From positions 22,913,666 to 22,973,665 of the forward strand of contig OX485807.1 of NCBI GenBank assembly GCA_950295325.1: DNA of 60,000 nucleotides, read 5' to 3'. The notes under the pieces are model-generated. The model was not told the origin of the DNA, made no database searches, and saw only the letters and a program-made list of their open reading frames with translations. Position numbers and translations under genes: made by a program. This DNA comes from Polytrichum commune. Its lineage: Eukaryota; Streptophyta; Polytrichopsida; Polytrichales; Polytrichaceae. How positions within the stretch are numbered: the first letter of the stretch is position 1; every line of letters starts with the position of its first letter. Positions 12,478 to 24,364 of the stretch are shown here, piece after piece.

Positions 12478-15400
12478 TTAAACGACGACGAGGTGAAGGT
12501 CCTCCGGCTTGAACGCGTCCGGCGCTTGCAAATCCCGAGAGTCAGAAAGACTACTGGCTTTGCTTTTGGGTTTCACATCTGAAAGCATCTGCACTACATC
12601 CCGCATTGTCGGTCGGTCCACGGGCAAGTCACTGGAACAGAGTAATGCGACTCTGAGAACTAACATCACCTCCTGATTATATGCAAGCACCCCACTTTCT
12701 ATGTTAGCAACATGAAACACTTCTGGTTATTTGTGGAGATTCTGACATCCATCAGAAAGAATTGAAGGTTTTATGAATATGAAATAGAACACTGTCAGCC
12801 GCTCGTAATGATGTCCATAGCCGATCACTATACAATACCTAACCTGGACAAAGAAATGAAGAAAAAGAATGGGAAGGAGGATATCCTTGCTTTGATGTAT
12901 GTTGTTGGTAACCTTACTTGAAGGGGCACACCGACACCACCCATTCTTGGGTCTAACACCTCAAGAACACCATCTTTTGTCTGAATCTTCCTTCGCACCC
13001 ATTGCACGATATCAACTCCGTCACCAAATTCAGCCTCAATTGGCCTCTTTCCGGTTAACAGCTCCAAGAGCACAACCCCAAAGCTGTAAATGTCGCTTTT
13101 CTCATTCACCTTAAGTGTGTACGCATACTCTGCGCGATTTTCAGGTATCACAAGTTATCAAACGACGCTGTGTCCCACTGAACACACTTAAAAATGGCAT
13201 CTTACATCTCATACAGCAGATCTCTATTGCCTGCCCTTGAGTATGCGCGAAATGCGCAACTTCTGGGAACAATGACCTTGTATGCACTAAAAACCAAGAC
13301 AAAGTACGGGAGTGTAAACTCCTATGTACGTTCGCGGAGGGAAATTCACATTCAATATTGATAATAATAGTCAACTTCTTGGTGTCGACAAAATTGCAGA
13401 TAACAAAACCCTGAAGGATTTTTGAAGGTTGAGAGACTCATACCAGGGGCAATGTAGCCATATGATCCAGCTATTGAGGACATGGACTCTGTTTTTCCAG
13501 TGTCCTGGAAAAGCTTCGCAAGACCAAAGTCTGCGACGTGGGCATGGAACGTTGAGTCAAGCAAGATGTTGTTGGACTTGACATCCCGGTGGACTATTAG
13601 TGGGGAACAATCGTGGTGCAAATAGCAAAGACCATGCGCGGCTTGCACTGCTATGTTGTATCTGCACGCGATTATAGAATTATACAATCCAGTCAGAATG
13701 TTATGCATCTACAATCCTTACTAAGTATCAAGTAAATCCAGACAAATTACGCATGAATTATGAACATAATGAAGTTGTATACATGTAGTTCTATTGACGT
13801 GGCCCATGATGGAAATGGCAGAAACTAGCCTTAGATATGGACTACATCTCTTGTGGTAAACTCGTTTGCATTGCATGTACAATGTGCTATTTGTGAGAAT
13901 CACATCTAGAGTGGTGTCTTGAACATAACGCTTTTCAAATTATGTATAAATAAGGTTTATATCATAATCTTCCAATTTTCTTCCCCCCAGATAATTTATT
14001 TGCAATGTGCATATGTATTGGCAGGGCAATTTTTACTCTCATATGCATAATTGTATTTGGAGAAGTCTTTTGCCCAGTTATATCTAAATCCTAGACCAGT
14101 ATCATGTGAAGGACCTCCCGTGGCAGAATATTACCTTGTTTCCCAGTCCAGGTTTCCAGAACGCTCTTTGCTATGAAGGAGCTCACCAAGGCTTCCATTC
14201 GGCATGTACTCGTACACCAGAAGATTTGTCTCATGGTTCGAGCAACACCCAAGAAGCCGCACGATGTTTCGGTGCCGGATTTTCCCTAAGGTTTGAATCT
14301 CAGCTGAGAATCCATGGTCATGTGAAGCGCCCTTACCCTCCCCTGCAAGCCGCTTAACAGCCACAATTTCACCACTTGGCATCACCCCTTTGTACACTGT
14401 GCCAGCCCCTCCCCTTCCAATTATGTTGTCTTCATCTAAGCAATCCAGCACCTGCAAGTAAAAACAGCATCCACTGACATTGATAAAGAGCTCATCTGTA
14501 GTCACTGCAAAAATCAGCTATTACAGAATATGAAGGATCAAATAGTAAGCTTATATGCGCTAAGTAGTAGAAGCGCTCAACTATAAACAAAAAGTGCTTT
14601 GTGCAATAATGTCAACTTGACTGCGATGGATTGCCAAAAATTAAATTAGTGTGTTGGCATTCTTCGTCCATCTGCTAGCATCAGTATGATTACATCATTG
14701 TTGATGGGTAAGGCAGATGAGGTTAGGTGTGTAAGTAGGTAGTCACAGCATGGTCACAGATGTTAAAAAAAAAAATTAGATGGCTGCCTAACTTACATTC
14801 TTTCTTATTAAATGGAAACTTGTCTCCACTGCAAGAGTATGAAATGTTTGTAACGTTTCCAAAATAATGAACCATTCTTCACTGTTTCCTGTTCCGTGTT
14901 AAGCTTAAATCATCATGCCCACTGCTGTGCCTCCCTAGAATGGTCCATTACATTGGAAAAATAATCAATATTTTGAACATTTGCTGAGAGATAAATTGCC
15001 ATGTAAAATGCAAAAATCTAAGGTATGTGGCCCTATTGTGGGCACTTCCAACTCCTGCAAACATTTAATGACCAGTGGATGGCTCGGAATTGTCTCATCC
15101 AGTTAGTAAAAACACACATATTGTCATTTCAAGTTTCAGAATTAGACTTGAGAGTTGAGATGCAGAAGTTAGAAGAGTTCAAAATGAAGATTCTGTTACC
15201 CTTTGAACAATCACATAGGCCCTCCTAAATGGGTTAACAATTGAACCTAGAATTATGATTGTACATTTTGAGCACATAATCCAATTTCATTTTGACACAT
15301 GTCTATTTAAGTGTGCATTCTGAACTACAAGCCTTGTCATTTACCACTCAAATAGAAGTGTCCAATTAAGAAGAGTGGCCACATAAGGCCCACATACCTT

Positions 15401-18400
15401 AGATCCAATGGGGGCCAAATCCCACTGGTGAATAAATGTTTGTTGGAGTTGGAAGTGCCCAAAATAGGGCCACATACCTTAGATTATTACATGGCAGTTT
15501 GATTATCTCTCCACTGCAAGCCGTGTATAAATAATATTGTGTTTCCAATGTAATGAACCATTCTTCACTGTCCCAGTCACCTCTCAACAAAGTGGCATGT
15601 ATATCACGAACCTGTGAAGCCGAGAAATCCAAGCGCGAAAATGCGGTAAGCTTCCACGGCCGTGTAGTCGACTCCCGCTGAAAATACTTGCAGATGTGCC
15701 ACCTATACTTGCGGAAGAAACAGCAGACGCCCACCAGAAGCACAACCAAGGCTGCTGAAAACAGAGCCCCAACCAACCAGGCCAACAGGTTTGAATTTCC
15801 TCCTTTAGAACTGCCTGTGGATGCAGGGGACACTCCATCTTGGCCGGTAGGACATGACCTTAGGAGGCCACCACATAACAGAGGGTTGCCCTCAAAAGCT
15901 GAGACATTGTAAGAGTCGAAATGTGGGATGGGTCCAGACAGGTTGTTGTATGAGAAGTCAATGATGTTCAGAGTTTGAAGCATCTGTAACTGGGGCGGGA
16001 TTCGGCCGGAGAGTTGATTGTGAGACAGGTTTAGGAGGTACAGGTCTGGGATGTACTCAATCTGAGGAGGAATCTCTCCACTCAGGCTGTTGCGGCTGAA
16101 GTCCAGGGATCCCAGCTTCTTGCAGTTCGACATCTCCACAGGAATAATACCTGATCCAACAAACCAACAAACATCAAGTGTGGTTGGTATGTGGGCCTTA
16201 TGTGGTCACTCTTCGTAATGGTACACCTAAATATGAGTGGTATATGCCAAGGCTTGTAGTTAAGAAAGGACACCAAAAAGACATCATGTGTTACGATGAG
16301 ATTGGACTATGTGCTCAAAATATACAATCACCGTTCTAGGTTCAATTGTTAATATACTGATTGGGAGGGCCTCTATGATCACTCGTAAAGAAAGAGAATC
16401 TTCACTTTGGAGTCTTATAAACTCTTACATCTCTGTTCTGATTAGAAAACTTGAGATGGCAATCTTCGTGATTTGCAAATGTCTACCAGACCAGACAATT
16501 CCTGGTTCCGAAACTTGATGGAATGACAATCTTTGTTATTCATCGCAATTGGTTGCCAGATTAGACGATCTCATCTGGTGCAGCACCCACAAGTAGGAAC
16601 AAATTACTAGAAAGAATGGCCTGCTTCGAACTCAATCTGCTACCAGGCATATATAATTTTGCAGTGTGCAATTGATCTGAGCTGACCTGAGAATTGGTTG
16701 CCGCTCATATCTAGTCTGTTGAGGTTTGGCATGTCGCAGATCTGGGGTGGGACTGTGCCAGAGAAGTGATTGTCAGCAATGATAAAGGACTGGAGGCTGG
16801 GAAGGTTGCCAATGCTCTCAGGCAACTTGCTTGACAGGTTGTTGGAAGAGAAATCCAGGTAGCTGAGCCACGGTGAGTTGATGAGCTCCGAGGGGATAGG
16901 ACCCATCAACTGGTTCCCTTTCACTTCGATCATGGTGATGTTTGGAAGGCTGAGGAGGCCCAACGGAATCGAACCATTCAACACGTTGTTACTCAGCCGA
17001 AGCTTCAGAAGGCTTTGGCAGTTGCCCAAGTCATCTGGAATCGGCCCTGTCAGCTGGTTGTCTTTCAGTATGACCCATTGCAGCTTCTGGCCCACACAAA
17101 GGTATTGAGGAATTGTTCCATTGAGGTAGTTTGAAGACAGGTCCAGGAGAGTCAGGTTCAAATTTTGTCCCAGAGACGCCGGTATCGCCCCTGTCAGTTT
17201 GTTGTTCCACAAATACAACACCTGAAGTAGGAACAACAATCATCAGCATGTAAAATTAAAATCAGGGGACATCAAGAGCTTGAGGGTCCTTAACCATTGC
17301 CATCTAAAACTCCTCATTGGTGGGAAAGACCAAGACCGTCCCAGTTCACTTTACACGAGAGCTTGAGGGCCTAAAGGACCTCGAGAGTTTGAACGGATGA
17401 AAAGACCTACATGGAGTAGTCCTACATGGCATAAAATGGATAGTATTTCATGGTCTACTGGATTTTGCAAGCCCACCTCAAAGAAGTCGATCTAACTCAA
17501 ACCCGGGAGACCCTGACACTTGAAAATCTCAGAACTCTTCATTCAGTAGGACTTTTTGTGTAGAGGGCCCACATGATTCGGATGGTAATGAAATAGCATT
17601 TGGTTGAGAGCCCGGCTTGCAATGCACTTGAAGGTCGGTAACCACACAAAATTCAATTTCAATTGATGTTCATGGCCATAGTGTAATTAAAATGGCCCTT
17701 ACCTCTAGATTTGGAAGTTCTCCCAGAAAATCTGGGATGGTGCCTACGAAGTCATTGCTCATCAAGCTTAGCAGCCGAAGCTTCTGCAAGTAAATGAGGG
17801 CTGTGGGTATCACCCCACTGAGATTGTTGTAAGATAAGTCCAGTGACACTAGATTCACAAGGTTTCCCACTTGGCTGGGTATGACTCCTGTCAGCTGATT
17901 CAGCTGTAGGAACAGTGTGTCCAAGTTGCCAAGATTGCCCAGCTCGGGTGGGATAGGACCTATCAAGCCACACCGACCCATATCCAGGCGCACCAAGCTG
18001 CTGAGGTTCCCAAAAGTAGCTGGGATAGCTGAACTGTAGTTGTTGAAGTAGCCCATGTAAAGCTCCTCAAGATCTGCAGCCCAGATGAAACAACAGGAGA
18101 TGAGTAGTGACACAATGCACATATTTTGAATTGGTCAGAATGCGAAACCAACTAATAAAAACATTGAGGGTCTCATACAGAAGGACTTCTTCCATAGACT
18201 AAATTTACTACGTCTGCCTCAATTGGAACCCTTTGTCTTTTTTCTTCAATGTTAGTGATATAACTAGGTACCGAGTTTTGAACACGATAATGAATTACGA
18301 GGCTATGGCTAGCATTGCATAAAATGGACTTGCTAAGGGTGAACGGTTGAACGGATCAATGCTTCTTACAGATTCAAAGCAGGTACTCTTAGTATTGCAC

Positions 18401-20059
18401 ATCCAAGAATAGCAGAGACGTGACTCAGGAAAATATGTATGCATAATTTAATTTCAGGAGTTCACAGCGAGCTTAATTACCTGCAAGATTACCAAGCTCG
18501 GGGGGAATGGGTCCTGTGAGGGAGTTGCCACTGAGGCCCAAGTACTTGAGGCTGGGGAAGCTGCCATACTGCGAGGGTATGTACCCATCAAAGTAGTTCC
18601 CGCCGAGACTCAAGTGCTGGAGGATGGGGATATTCCATAAGTCAGATGGAAGTGATCCCGAAAAGTTGTTGTTGAAGCAGTCCAGCACCTGCGAGAATGC
18701 TCCAGGAAAGCCAAATCGTTCAGTCAGCGTGCGATTATTCATGTATGCAACCGGTGACCCATTAAATGTCCTATACTTTCACCCAAGTAGGTTATTCTGA
18801 GGGCTTTGTCAATGCGGTCTAATAATAACTGTTTCGAGCGCAATGCTAGGCTACCGTGTGGAAAACACAACACAAACAGGAAAATGGTTATGTCCTAGTG
18901 ATTGGAAGGCCCAACTCAATCCATGAGAGGCAGAAACCCCAATACATCAGTCAGGAGCTTTTAACTCCCAGCGAGTGTGGGCGCTCATGGCAGCTAGTTC
19001 AAAATTAACAACAGTATGATATGCGGAGAAAGCCGCGTGAAAGGTAAGGCAATCGAACTGCATCATAATCTGATAGATGACATTTCCCTAAGGGCATCCA
19101 CCCCAGCCCATTTGAAAATACGCCCAGAAATCCCTAAATTCCCAAAGCAATTGGGCTGTTGTGTGGAACACACAAAACAAACAGGACAAAAAAATTATAT
19201 TTTGTAATTAGGAGGCCCAAGTCAAGCCATGAGCTGCAGAAACCGAAACACATGAGTCAGAAGGTCTAGCTCCTATCAGGTGGTGGGCTCTCCTGGCTGG
19301 CTAGCTCAGAAGTAACAGTATGACATGCAGAGGTAGCCAAGCTCCAAATGCAAGGCAATGGATATCCACGACACAACCTAAGAGATAACACTTCCCTAAT
19401 GATGCATCCACCCCAGCCCATTTCACAAAACTCCCAGAGCTCACTAGACTCCGGAGATTGATGCATGGAGTTATCATCATGGAAACTTGAGGAAATGCAA
19501 GCCATAAAAGAAGTAATGAGGATGTCTGTATGTTGTAGTACTACTACTCCGTAGCTATTCCACACACCTGCAGAGACTGGAGCTGCGAGAAGTTGGAGGG
19601 GAAGACATCACTGAAATTGTTGTTGGAGACATTCACATACTGCAGCTTAGAAAGCGTGACAATCACTGCCGGCAGCACTCCGGTGAAGTTATTGCAAGCC
19701 AGGGACAGGTTCACCAGGTTGGTGAGTTTGCCCAAATCATTCGACACCGTCCCTGTGAGGTTCATGTAAGACAAGTCCAAGCCCACCACCTGTGAGGAAT
19801 TCCCACATGTGATGCCGGTCCAGGAGCATGGCGTTGAAGTGCCGTTCAATTTCCAGTTAGCAAGGTGACCCTCCGGGTCGCTGATGCCGGCCTTCAAAGC
19901 TATAAGTGCAATACCCTCATTCGTAGCAGCTGCTGGTGGAGCGATGGCGGTGGCCCATCCCCAAAGCCCCGAAGGGAGGACCACAAAGAGGATAAGCCTG
20001 AGCAACAATTTCTTCTCCTCAACATGTTGATGCTGCTGCTGATACTGCTGCTTCGCCAT
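12478..20059 (-). CDS. CLV1: CLAVATA1/BAM-type leucine-rich-repeat receptor kinase
   Basis: Nine exons: 20059-19568, 18688-18481, 18073-17703, 17221-16687, 16150-15612, 14451-14135, 13661-13444, 13129-12918, 12672-12478. All junctions are GT-AG and keep frame, giving 1028 residues, about the usual length for CLV1/BAM (LRR subfamily XI). Order: hydrophobic signal sequence ([18 protein letters not shown]), LRRNT domain with CSWTGITC, roughly 20 LRRs including the [10 protein letters not shown] segment, a Cys pair after the LRRs ([10 protein letters not shown]), transmembrane helix at ~656-681, then an RD kinase: [11 protein letters not shown] (~727), VAVK (~748), HRD (845-847), DFG (865-867), APE split across exons 7/8. 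The product should sit in the plasma membrane, bind CLE-type peptides and control stem-cell or meristem activity. CLV1 versus BAM cannot be decided here. Nothing is missing from the kinase. The eight introns are unusual for this subfamily. Confidence 0.95.
14816..15572. repeat. Direct repeats flanking the family E insertion in intron 5
   Basis: TCTCCACTGCAAG and ATGAACCATTCTTCACTGT occur at about 14823-14888 and again at about 15510-15572, in the same order and orientation. The ~70-bp direct repeats bracket the element at 15019-15481. They are too long and too diverged for a target-site duplication, so a local segmental duplication is more likely. Confidence 0.6.
15019..15481. mobile_element. 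TIR element family E copy plus an inverted extra terminus, receptor intron 5
   Basis: The left end TAAGGTATGTGGCCCTATTG (15019) is matched by the inverted CCACATACCTTA ending at 15403, giving a ~385-bp element with ~27-bp terminal inverted repeats. A second inverted terminus (the GGAGTTGGAAGTGCCCAAAA region followed by CCACATACCTTA) ends at 15481. The interior (15100-15403) is shared with many copies in the window: 16181-16500, 31396-31680, 50265-50530, 56608-56996. No coding capacity seen; non-autonomous. Confidence 0.65.
16181..16610. mobile_element. Family E copy in receptor intron 4, inverted relative to intron 5 copy
   Basis: Starts with GGTATGTGGGCCTTATGTGG and runs through TTGGACTATGTGCTCAAAAT and TAGGTTCAATTGTTAA. 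From about 16181 to 16500 it is the reverse complement of 15100-15403 at roughly 80% identity by eye. The right end is degenerate. The two copies bracket exon 5 (16150-15612). Confidence 0.65.
18850..19440. repeat. ~308-bp tandem duplication in receptor intron 1
   Basis: Two copies share GTGTGGAA..CACA..ACAAACAGGA, AGCCATGAG/ATCCATGAG followed by CAGAAACC, and GCATCCACCCCAGCCCATTT (about 19095 and 19405). The offset is about 304-310. It lies wholly within the intron between exons 20059-19568 and 18688-18481. Confidence 0.75.
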
Positions 20060-20135
20060 CCTTACTCAACTTACTCACAACTCAACCCTCACAGATCAAA
20101 ATTAGGTTGCAGCAGACTTGACGATGCATGAGCAG

Positions 20136-20141
20136 TTTATA
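20136..20141 (-). promoter_or_regulatory. TATA-like box of the receptor gene
   Basis: Minus strand ATTTATAAAC, with TATAAA 77 bases before the ATG at 20059. That distance leaves room for a short 5' UTR starting near 20105. Assigned by position and motif only. Confidence 0.4.
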
Positions 20142-21376
20142 AATCCTGTTACCCTCCAGTTCGCAGAAACAAATGTCAAGCCATAACTCTCATCTTGGCA
20201 TCCAAGAGCTGGGCGGCCCTCCTCGAATGTCCTCCTCGTCATCATCATGCAGATGGGCCTTGTTCTCTCTTACACCATAACCCGGCTAGCAAGCTTACAG
20301 CAGACAAGGTGGGAGGAATATATCGAAGTGAGACGTCGGAGCTGCTTGCTTAGGTGCAGCATGAGCAGGATGAGTAGTATTATCACTAGAGGTAAAGGTA
20401 CACACATTACTCCATACAAGGCTGAACAAAAGTAAAAGAAAAGAGTTGGAATGATGACTGTGGAGAAGTTTGTTTGGAGGGTTAACTTAGCGGAGCCCAA
20501 GATGGAAAGGAAGGAAGGAAGGAAGGGCCGAGGGTGGGAATCAGCGTGGCCCACCCGGCGTGAAAAGAAACGACAAGAAGTGGAATAATGACGACTCTGC
20601 AGTCTGCACCCTGTTGCTGCAGGTACTAGGTGTATGGTGGTGCCCACCCGACCCGGGAATGACAGGTCGCTTTGTAAGTAGCTAGCTTAACCTTTCTCTC
20701 TTTGGGAGCATCAAACAACTAACTTCTCTATCGCCTCCGGCTTTCACACAACCACCCACCCACGCTCTGGTGTATGTTGATGCATGTGTTTGCTTCCGAT
20801 AACCTGCAAACTCTAGTTCCTAGTAGCTAGGACGATAGGAATAAAATGGAATGGGTTGTATGTATGCCGGGTTTCCAGCAGGTGCAGCTAATTGTAATGT
20901 GATACAGCTAGTTCGGTGTGCTCCAATTTGCTCTAATTTCTGGTGAAAAAATGGGTATATGTGATGATCGATCGCTGGACTCGTGACCTTTGCCTGCGCG
21001 CACCAGCTTTCTTTCTTGAAGTATGATGTTCAAGAGTGCTTCGGTCGGCAATGCATGCATGCTAGTAAGGTGGTGGACATCACTACACAAAATTCGAGAC
21101 TGAATCGCAACACTGAACAATGTAGAGAGGCTTGCAGGGAGGGGTTCCCGGAGCTGCTTTCTTCCGATGGATATAATATATCAAGCATGTAATATTCTTC
21201 TTCTCCTTCTTCTTCCCCCTCTCGAAATACCTACCAAGCAAGCTCTACACAAAATACTACCAAAAGTGCAGTTTTGCCCCTGGCAGGCTAAACTCCAGAA
21301 CTACCAAAACCTCACCAAATCGAGCTTAAGGTTCAACACTGGTTTTCAAAACTCCCACATTGAACAATCACCATAC

Positions 21377-21378
<2 letters not shown>

Positions 21379-21425
<47 letters not shown>
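21379..21425. repeat. CT microsatellite
   Basis: Uninterrupted CT dinucleotide run of about 47 bases, about 1.3 kb upstream of the receptor ATG. Confidence 0.95.
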
Positions 21426-21428
<3 letters not shown>

Positions 21429-21921
21429 ACCACAGTTACTCTTCTGCTCCTAAGCCAGTAGTCCATGATGGATCCTCGCCCAGTTGTCCATACTCATATG
21501 ATGCGCCGCCCAGCAGCCTTAGCTACAGCTGCAGCCTGCCACAAATGCAGCAAAGGATCATTGCAAATAAGTTGGCAAAAGCAAGCGAGTGAGTGTGTGT
21601 GTGAGTGAGTGAGTAGTCTGTACTAGTCTTCCTGCCTGCCGCAGCTACTTCTTCTTCTTCTTGCTAATCAGCCAGCCAGACTTGCACTTTCACATGTGCA
21701 ACTGATCTGATTTCAAACTCCCACACTTGGCTCTAGATGACATACACACACTTACAATGCAGGGAGCAACTCACCCCCCTTCATTACCCCAACCTTCACC
21801 TTAACCTTAACCTTAACCTGGCAAGCTTACCTTCCCCCAGGCTTCCTTCCTTCCTTCCTTACCAAGCTGCTGCATGCGCCTCATCACAGACTGGAGCCTG
21901 GCGCTGGGGAGTACTTCCACT

Positions 21922-21924
<3 letters not shown>

Positions 21925-21981
<57 letters not shown>
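21925..21981. repeat. CT microsatellite
   Basis: Uninterrupted CT dinucleotide run of about 57 bases, about 1.9 kb upstream of the receptor ATG. Confidence 0.95.
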
Positions 21982-21984
<3 letters not shown>

Positions 21985-22094
21985 GTGGCCCCTACAGGTT
22001 CTTCCTGAACATGGCTTTAACATGAGAGCCTAGGCTCAAATTTGGACACATTTATTATCTTGAAACACTGTGAAATTCCCCAGTTGTATATTAA

Positions 22095-22615
22095 GGGCTG
22101 TTTTACACCTAGAGGCCAGGCCAATTCATTGTGTAAGAGGCTTGAAATCCTCATTTGTGATTGGCCAAAAGACTGAAATCGGCCCCAACCCCTTAATTTA
22201 CACCTAGAGGCCGGGTCGATTTGGTGGTATGAACTTTTTAATCAAAAAATGCATGGTATGACACGGCCTGAGCTCATTGAATTGGGTGCACCCAAAATGG
22301 AGGGCCAATCTCACATTTCAATAAATAAAAAACTTTTTTAATAAAATATGATTTTTCCAACGAACTGTATCCATTGGAATATGTGGAAATATGAACGGCT
22401 CTATGCTAGATTATGCTAGATCCGTTGGATTATGCTAGATTTATTGAATCGGCCTAGCTTCTTGGTCCTAAGGCCTTTACATATGGAATAATTGGCCCCC
22501 ATTATAATGTTATTATAATGTGTAGTTGAGGCCGGCCTCCAACCCAAAAGGGGCTGAAATTTCATGCAATCGGCCTCAAAGGAAATTGGCCTGGCCTCTA
22601 GGTGTAAAGCAGCCC
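22095..22615. mobile_element. Tourist-like MITE, family A copy 1
   Basis: Begins GGGCTGTTTTACACCTAGAG and ends with the inverted CTCTAGGTGTAAAGCAGCCC. TAA occurs on both sides (22092-22094 and 22616-22618), the 3-bp TWA duplication typical of PIF/Harbinger-type (Tourist) MITEs. The terminal motif TTTACACCTAGAGGC recurs once internally near 22197. No transposase; AT-rich centre. Confidence 0.85.
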
Positions 22616-22618
22616 TAA

Positions 22619-23973
22619 CTATTCTTACAATGCTCGAAAACTACACTTTTGTGTCTCCTTGGTGTGGGTTACCATTTGGAGTTACATGTTGCTACCCCGG
22701 GTACGCAACTCCCATATTATACGCAGGGGGCATCGTACTTAAAACGGCTTAGAGGACGGCTTTTGTAAAAATTATATCAAATTATATCAAATTAAAATGA
22801 TCAAAAAGTTGGATGAAGACCAAATTAAATAAAATGAGATGAAAAAAAAGTTGGGTTGCATATTTATTAAGCCTCCCATTAAAATTATAAGCCACGAATA
22901 GTTGCCTCCCATTAAAGTTATAATTCATTCACAATGTTAAAATTTTATTAAAAAGTCCAAAAATTTGGGTGATTTGACCTATGGTACATGTATTAAAAAA
23001 ATCATATAATTAGGTTTTTGATGCAATTATATGCTTCAAAATATATTCATTTCCTATATATAATTACATTTTTGGATTCCTTGTTAGAAGGGCTACATGG
23101 GTTTCCTACATTAAAACAACTTGTATCACTCAATATTGGACTAAAACGCATTATAAGTGATTCTAATCAGGACCACATAATACGGGCGTTGTGTACCCAA
23201 GGTTGCTACAACTTTTTCATCGACCTTATCAGTTTTTACCAACGAAAGTAAATCATATTCTTTGGTGTGCATACTAACAACTTATGTTATTTGGGTATAA
23301 GATGAATACTCTCAATAAAAAAATGTTGTAGCAATGCGTAACTCGAAATGGCAACCCACACTAATTAGACAAAACAATGTGCATGTTAAGATGTGTTGAG
23401 ATGATACCTTGATGTGCACTTTCAATTATTACTTGTTGCAACTCATGTACAAGAGTATGTGGTTGAGGAGCACCTTCAAGTTGGATCTCTCTCTCTCTCT
23501 TTTTCTCGGGTAGTATGATATATGGTAATTGGATCTACATTCCAATCATGATCTTTTTTTCCAATATAGACCTTTGCATATTCTTGTCTACAAGATGAAC
23601 ATGTTTTGACCATGCTTGGAGTCAATTTGGACAACGTAATGTACCTTTTACGACATTTTAAACATTCATACTTGATTCATACGATGTTCAAACACTACAT
23701 GCGAAGATGCATTGAAATCCTCTTCCAACTCCCCCAACACACCCTAACAAAATTAAAGGTAATCTAAGTTTGCTCAAAAGAGCAATTTAGGTGTTACGAT
23801 CTTTATACGTGAGCATGTGGCTTGGCATGCATGTGCGTTGGTAACTTGTTTTGGGTAAGTATGTATTGTAAGGTACTTGGCCTACACTTCCGACATGGAC
23901 AATGAGCAAGAATAAGTGCAGCATTGATGACCAAAGGCTAGGCCTCCAAGGAGCTAAAAGTGTCCAAAATCCT
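22619..23973. other. AT-rich intergenic DNA, nothing recognised
   Basis: Only short open frames of fewer than 80 codons are present. A short CT run occurs near 23488-23500. No TIR pair was found by eye. Confidence 0.4.
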
Positions 23974-24364
23974 ATAAGGTAGCCGGGGTGGCAATTTCCG
24001 TCCAAATTTTAGATGTGCCTAGTTGGGATGCTGAAACTTTTTTTTTTTTTTAATTTTGAGCGCTCCGCAAAGCTGGTGCAAGAGCAACTATGAAAAAATC
24101 AAAATTTTCCAGCATGTTTATGATTCCCTACAAAATTTTAAAGGAAACCTTGTAGAGTGACCAACACTCGCACATACGGTACGTGGTATATCCGCAGGGT
24201 GGATTTCTAAAACCGACCGCTGGCAGCCAATGAAATGTTGGCAGCGCTGTGAACGGTAAAAGCACCTTGATAGGTGCTTTTGTAAATCCAGGTAAAAGCA
24301 CCTAGATAGGTGCTTCCGACATAGGGGTCGACTTTAGGACCCGCACGGAAATTGCCACCCCTAC
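23974..24364. mobile_element. MITE with two internal hairpins
   Basis: TAAGGTAG..GGGGTGGCAATTTCCGT at the left is mirrored by ACGGAAATTGCCACCCCTAC near 24340-24360. Two successive small palindromes sit inside: AAAAGCACC..GGTGCTTTT near 24258-24282 and AAAAGCACC..GGTGCTTCC near 24293-24318. No target duplication could be fixed and no ORF is present. The superfamily is unassigned. Confidence 0.6.

Larger units (their letters stand above)
20142..22091. other. Upstream region of the receptor gene with CT/GA microsatellites
   Basis: No gene recognised. It contains pure CT runs at 21379-21425 and 21925-21981 (GA on the receptor's strand), a short CCTTAA-type repeat near 21797-21818, TTCC repeats near 21842-21858, and GGAAGGAAGG near 20508-20523. 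GA-rich tracts upstream of plant genes can bind GAGA-type (BPC) factors; that role here is inference. Confidence 0.5.

Noticed and set aside
21797-21818. CCTTAACCTTAACC as a telomere-like repeat
   Set aside because: The unit is CCTTAA repeated about three times, not the plant telomere unit CCCTAAA, and it lies within other simple repeats.
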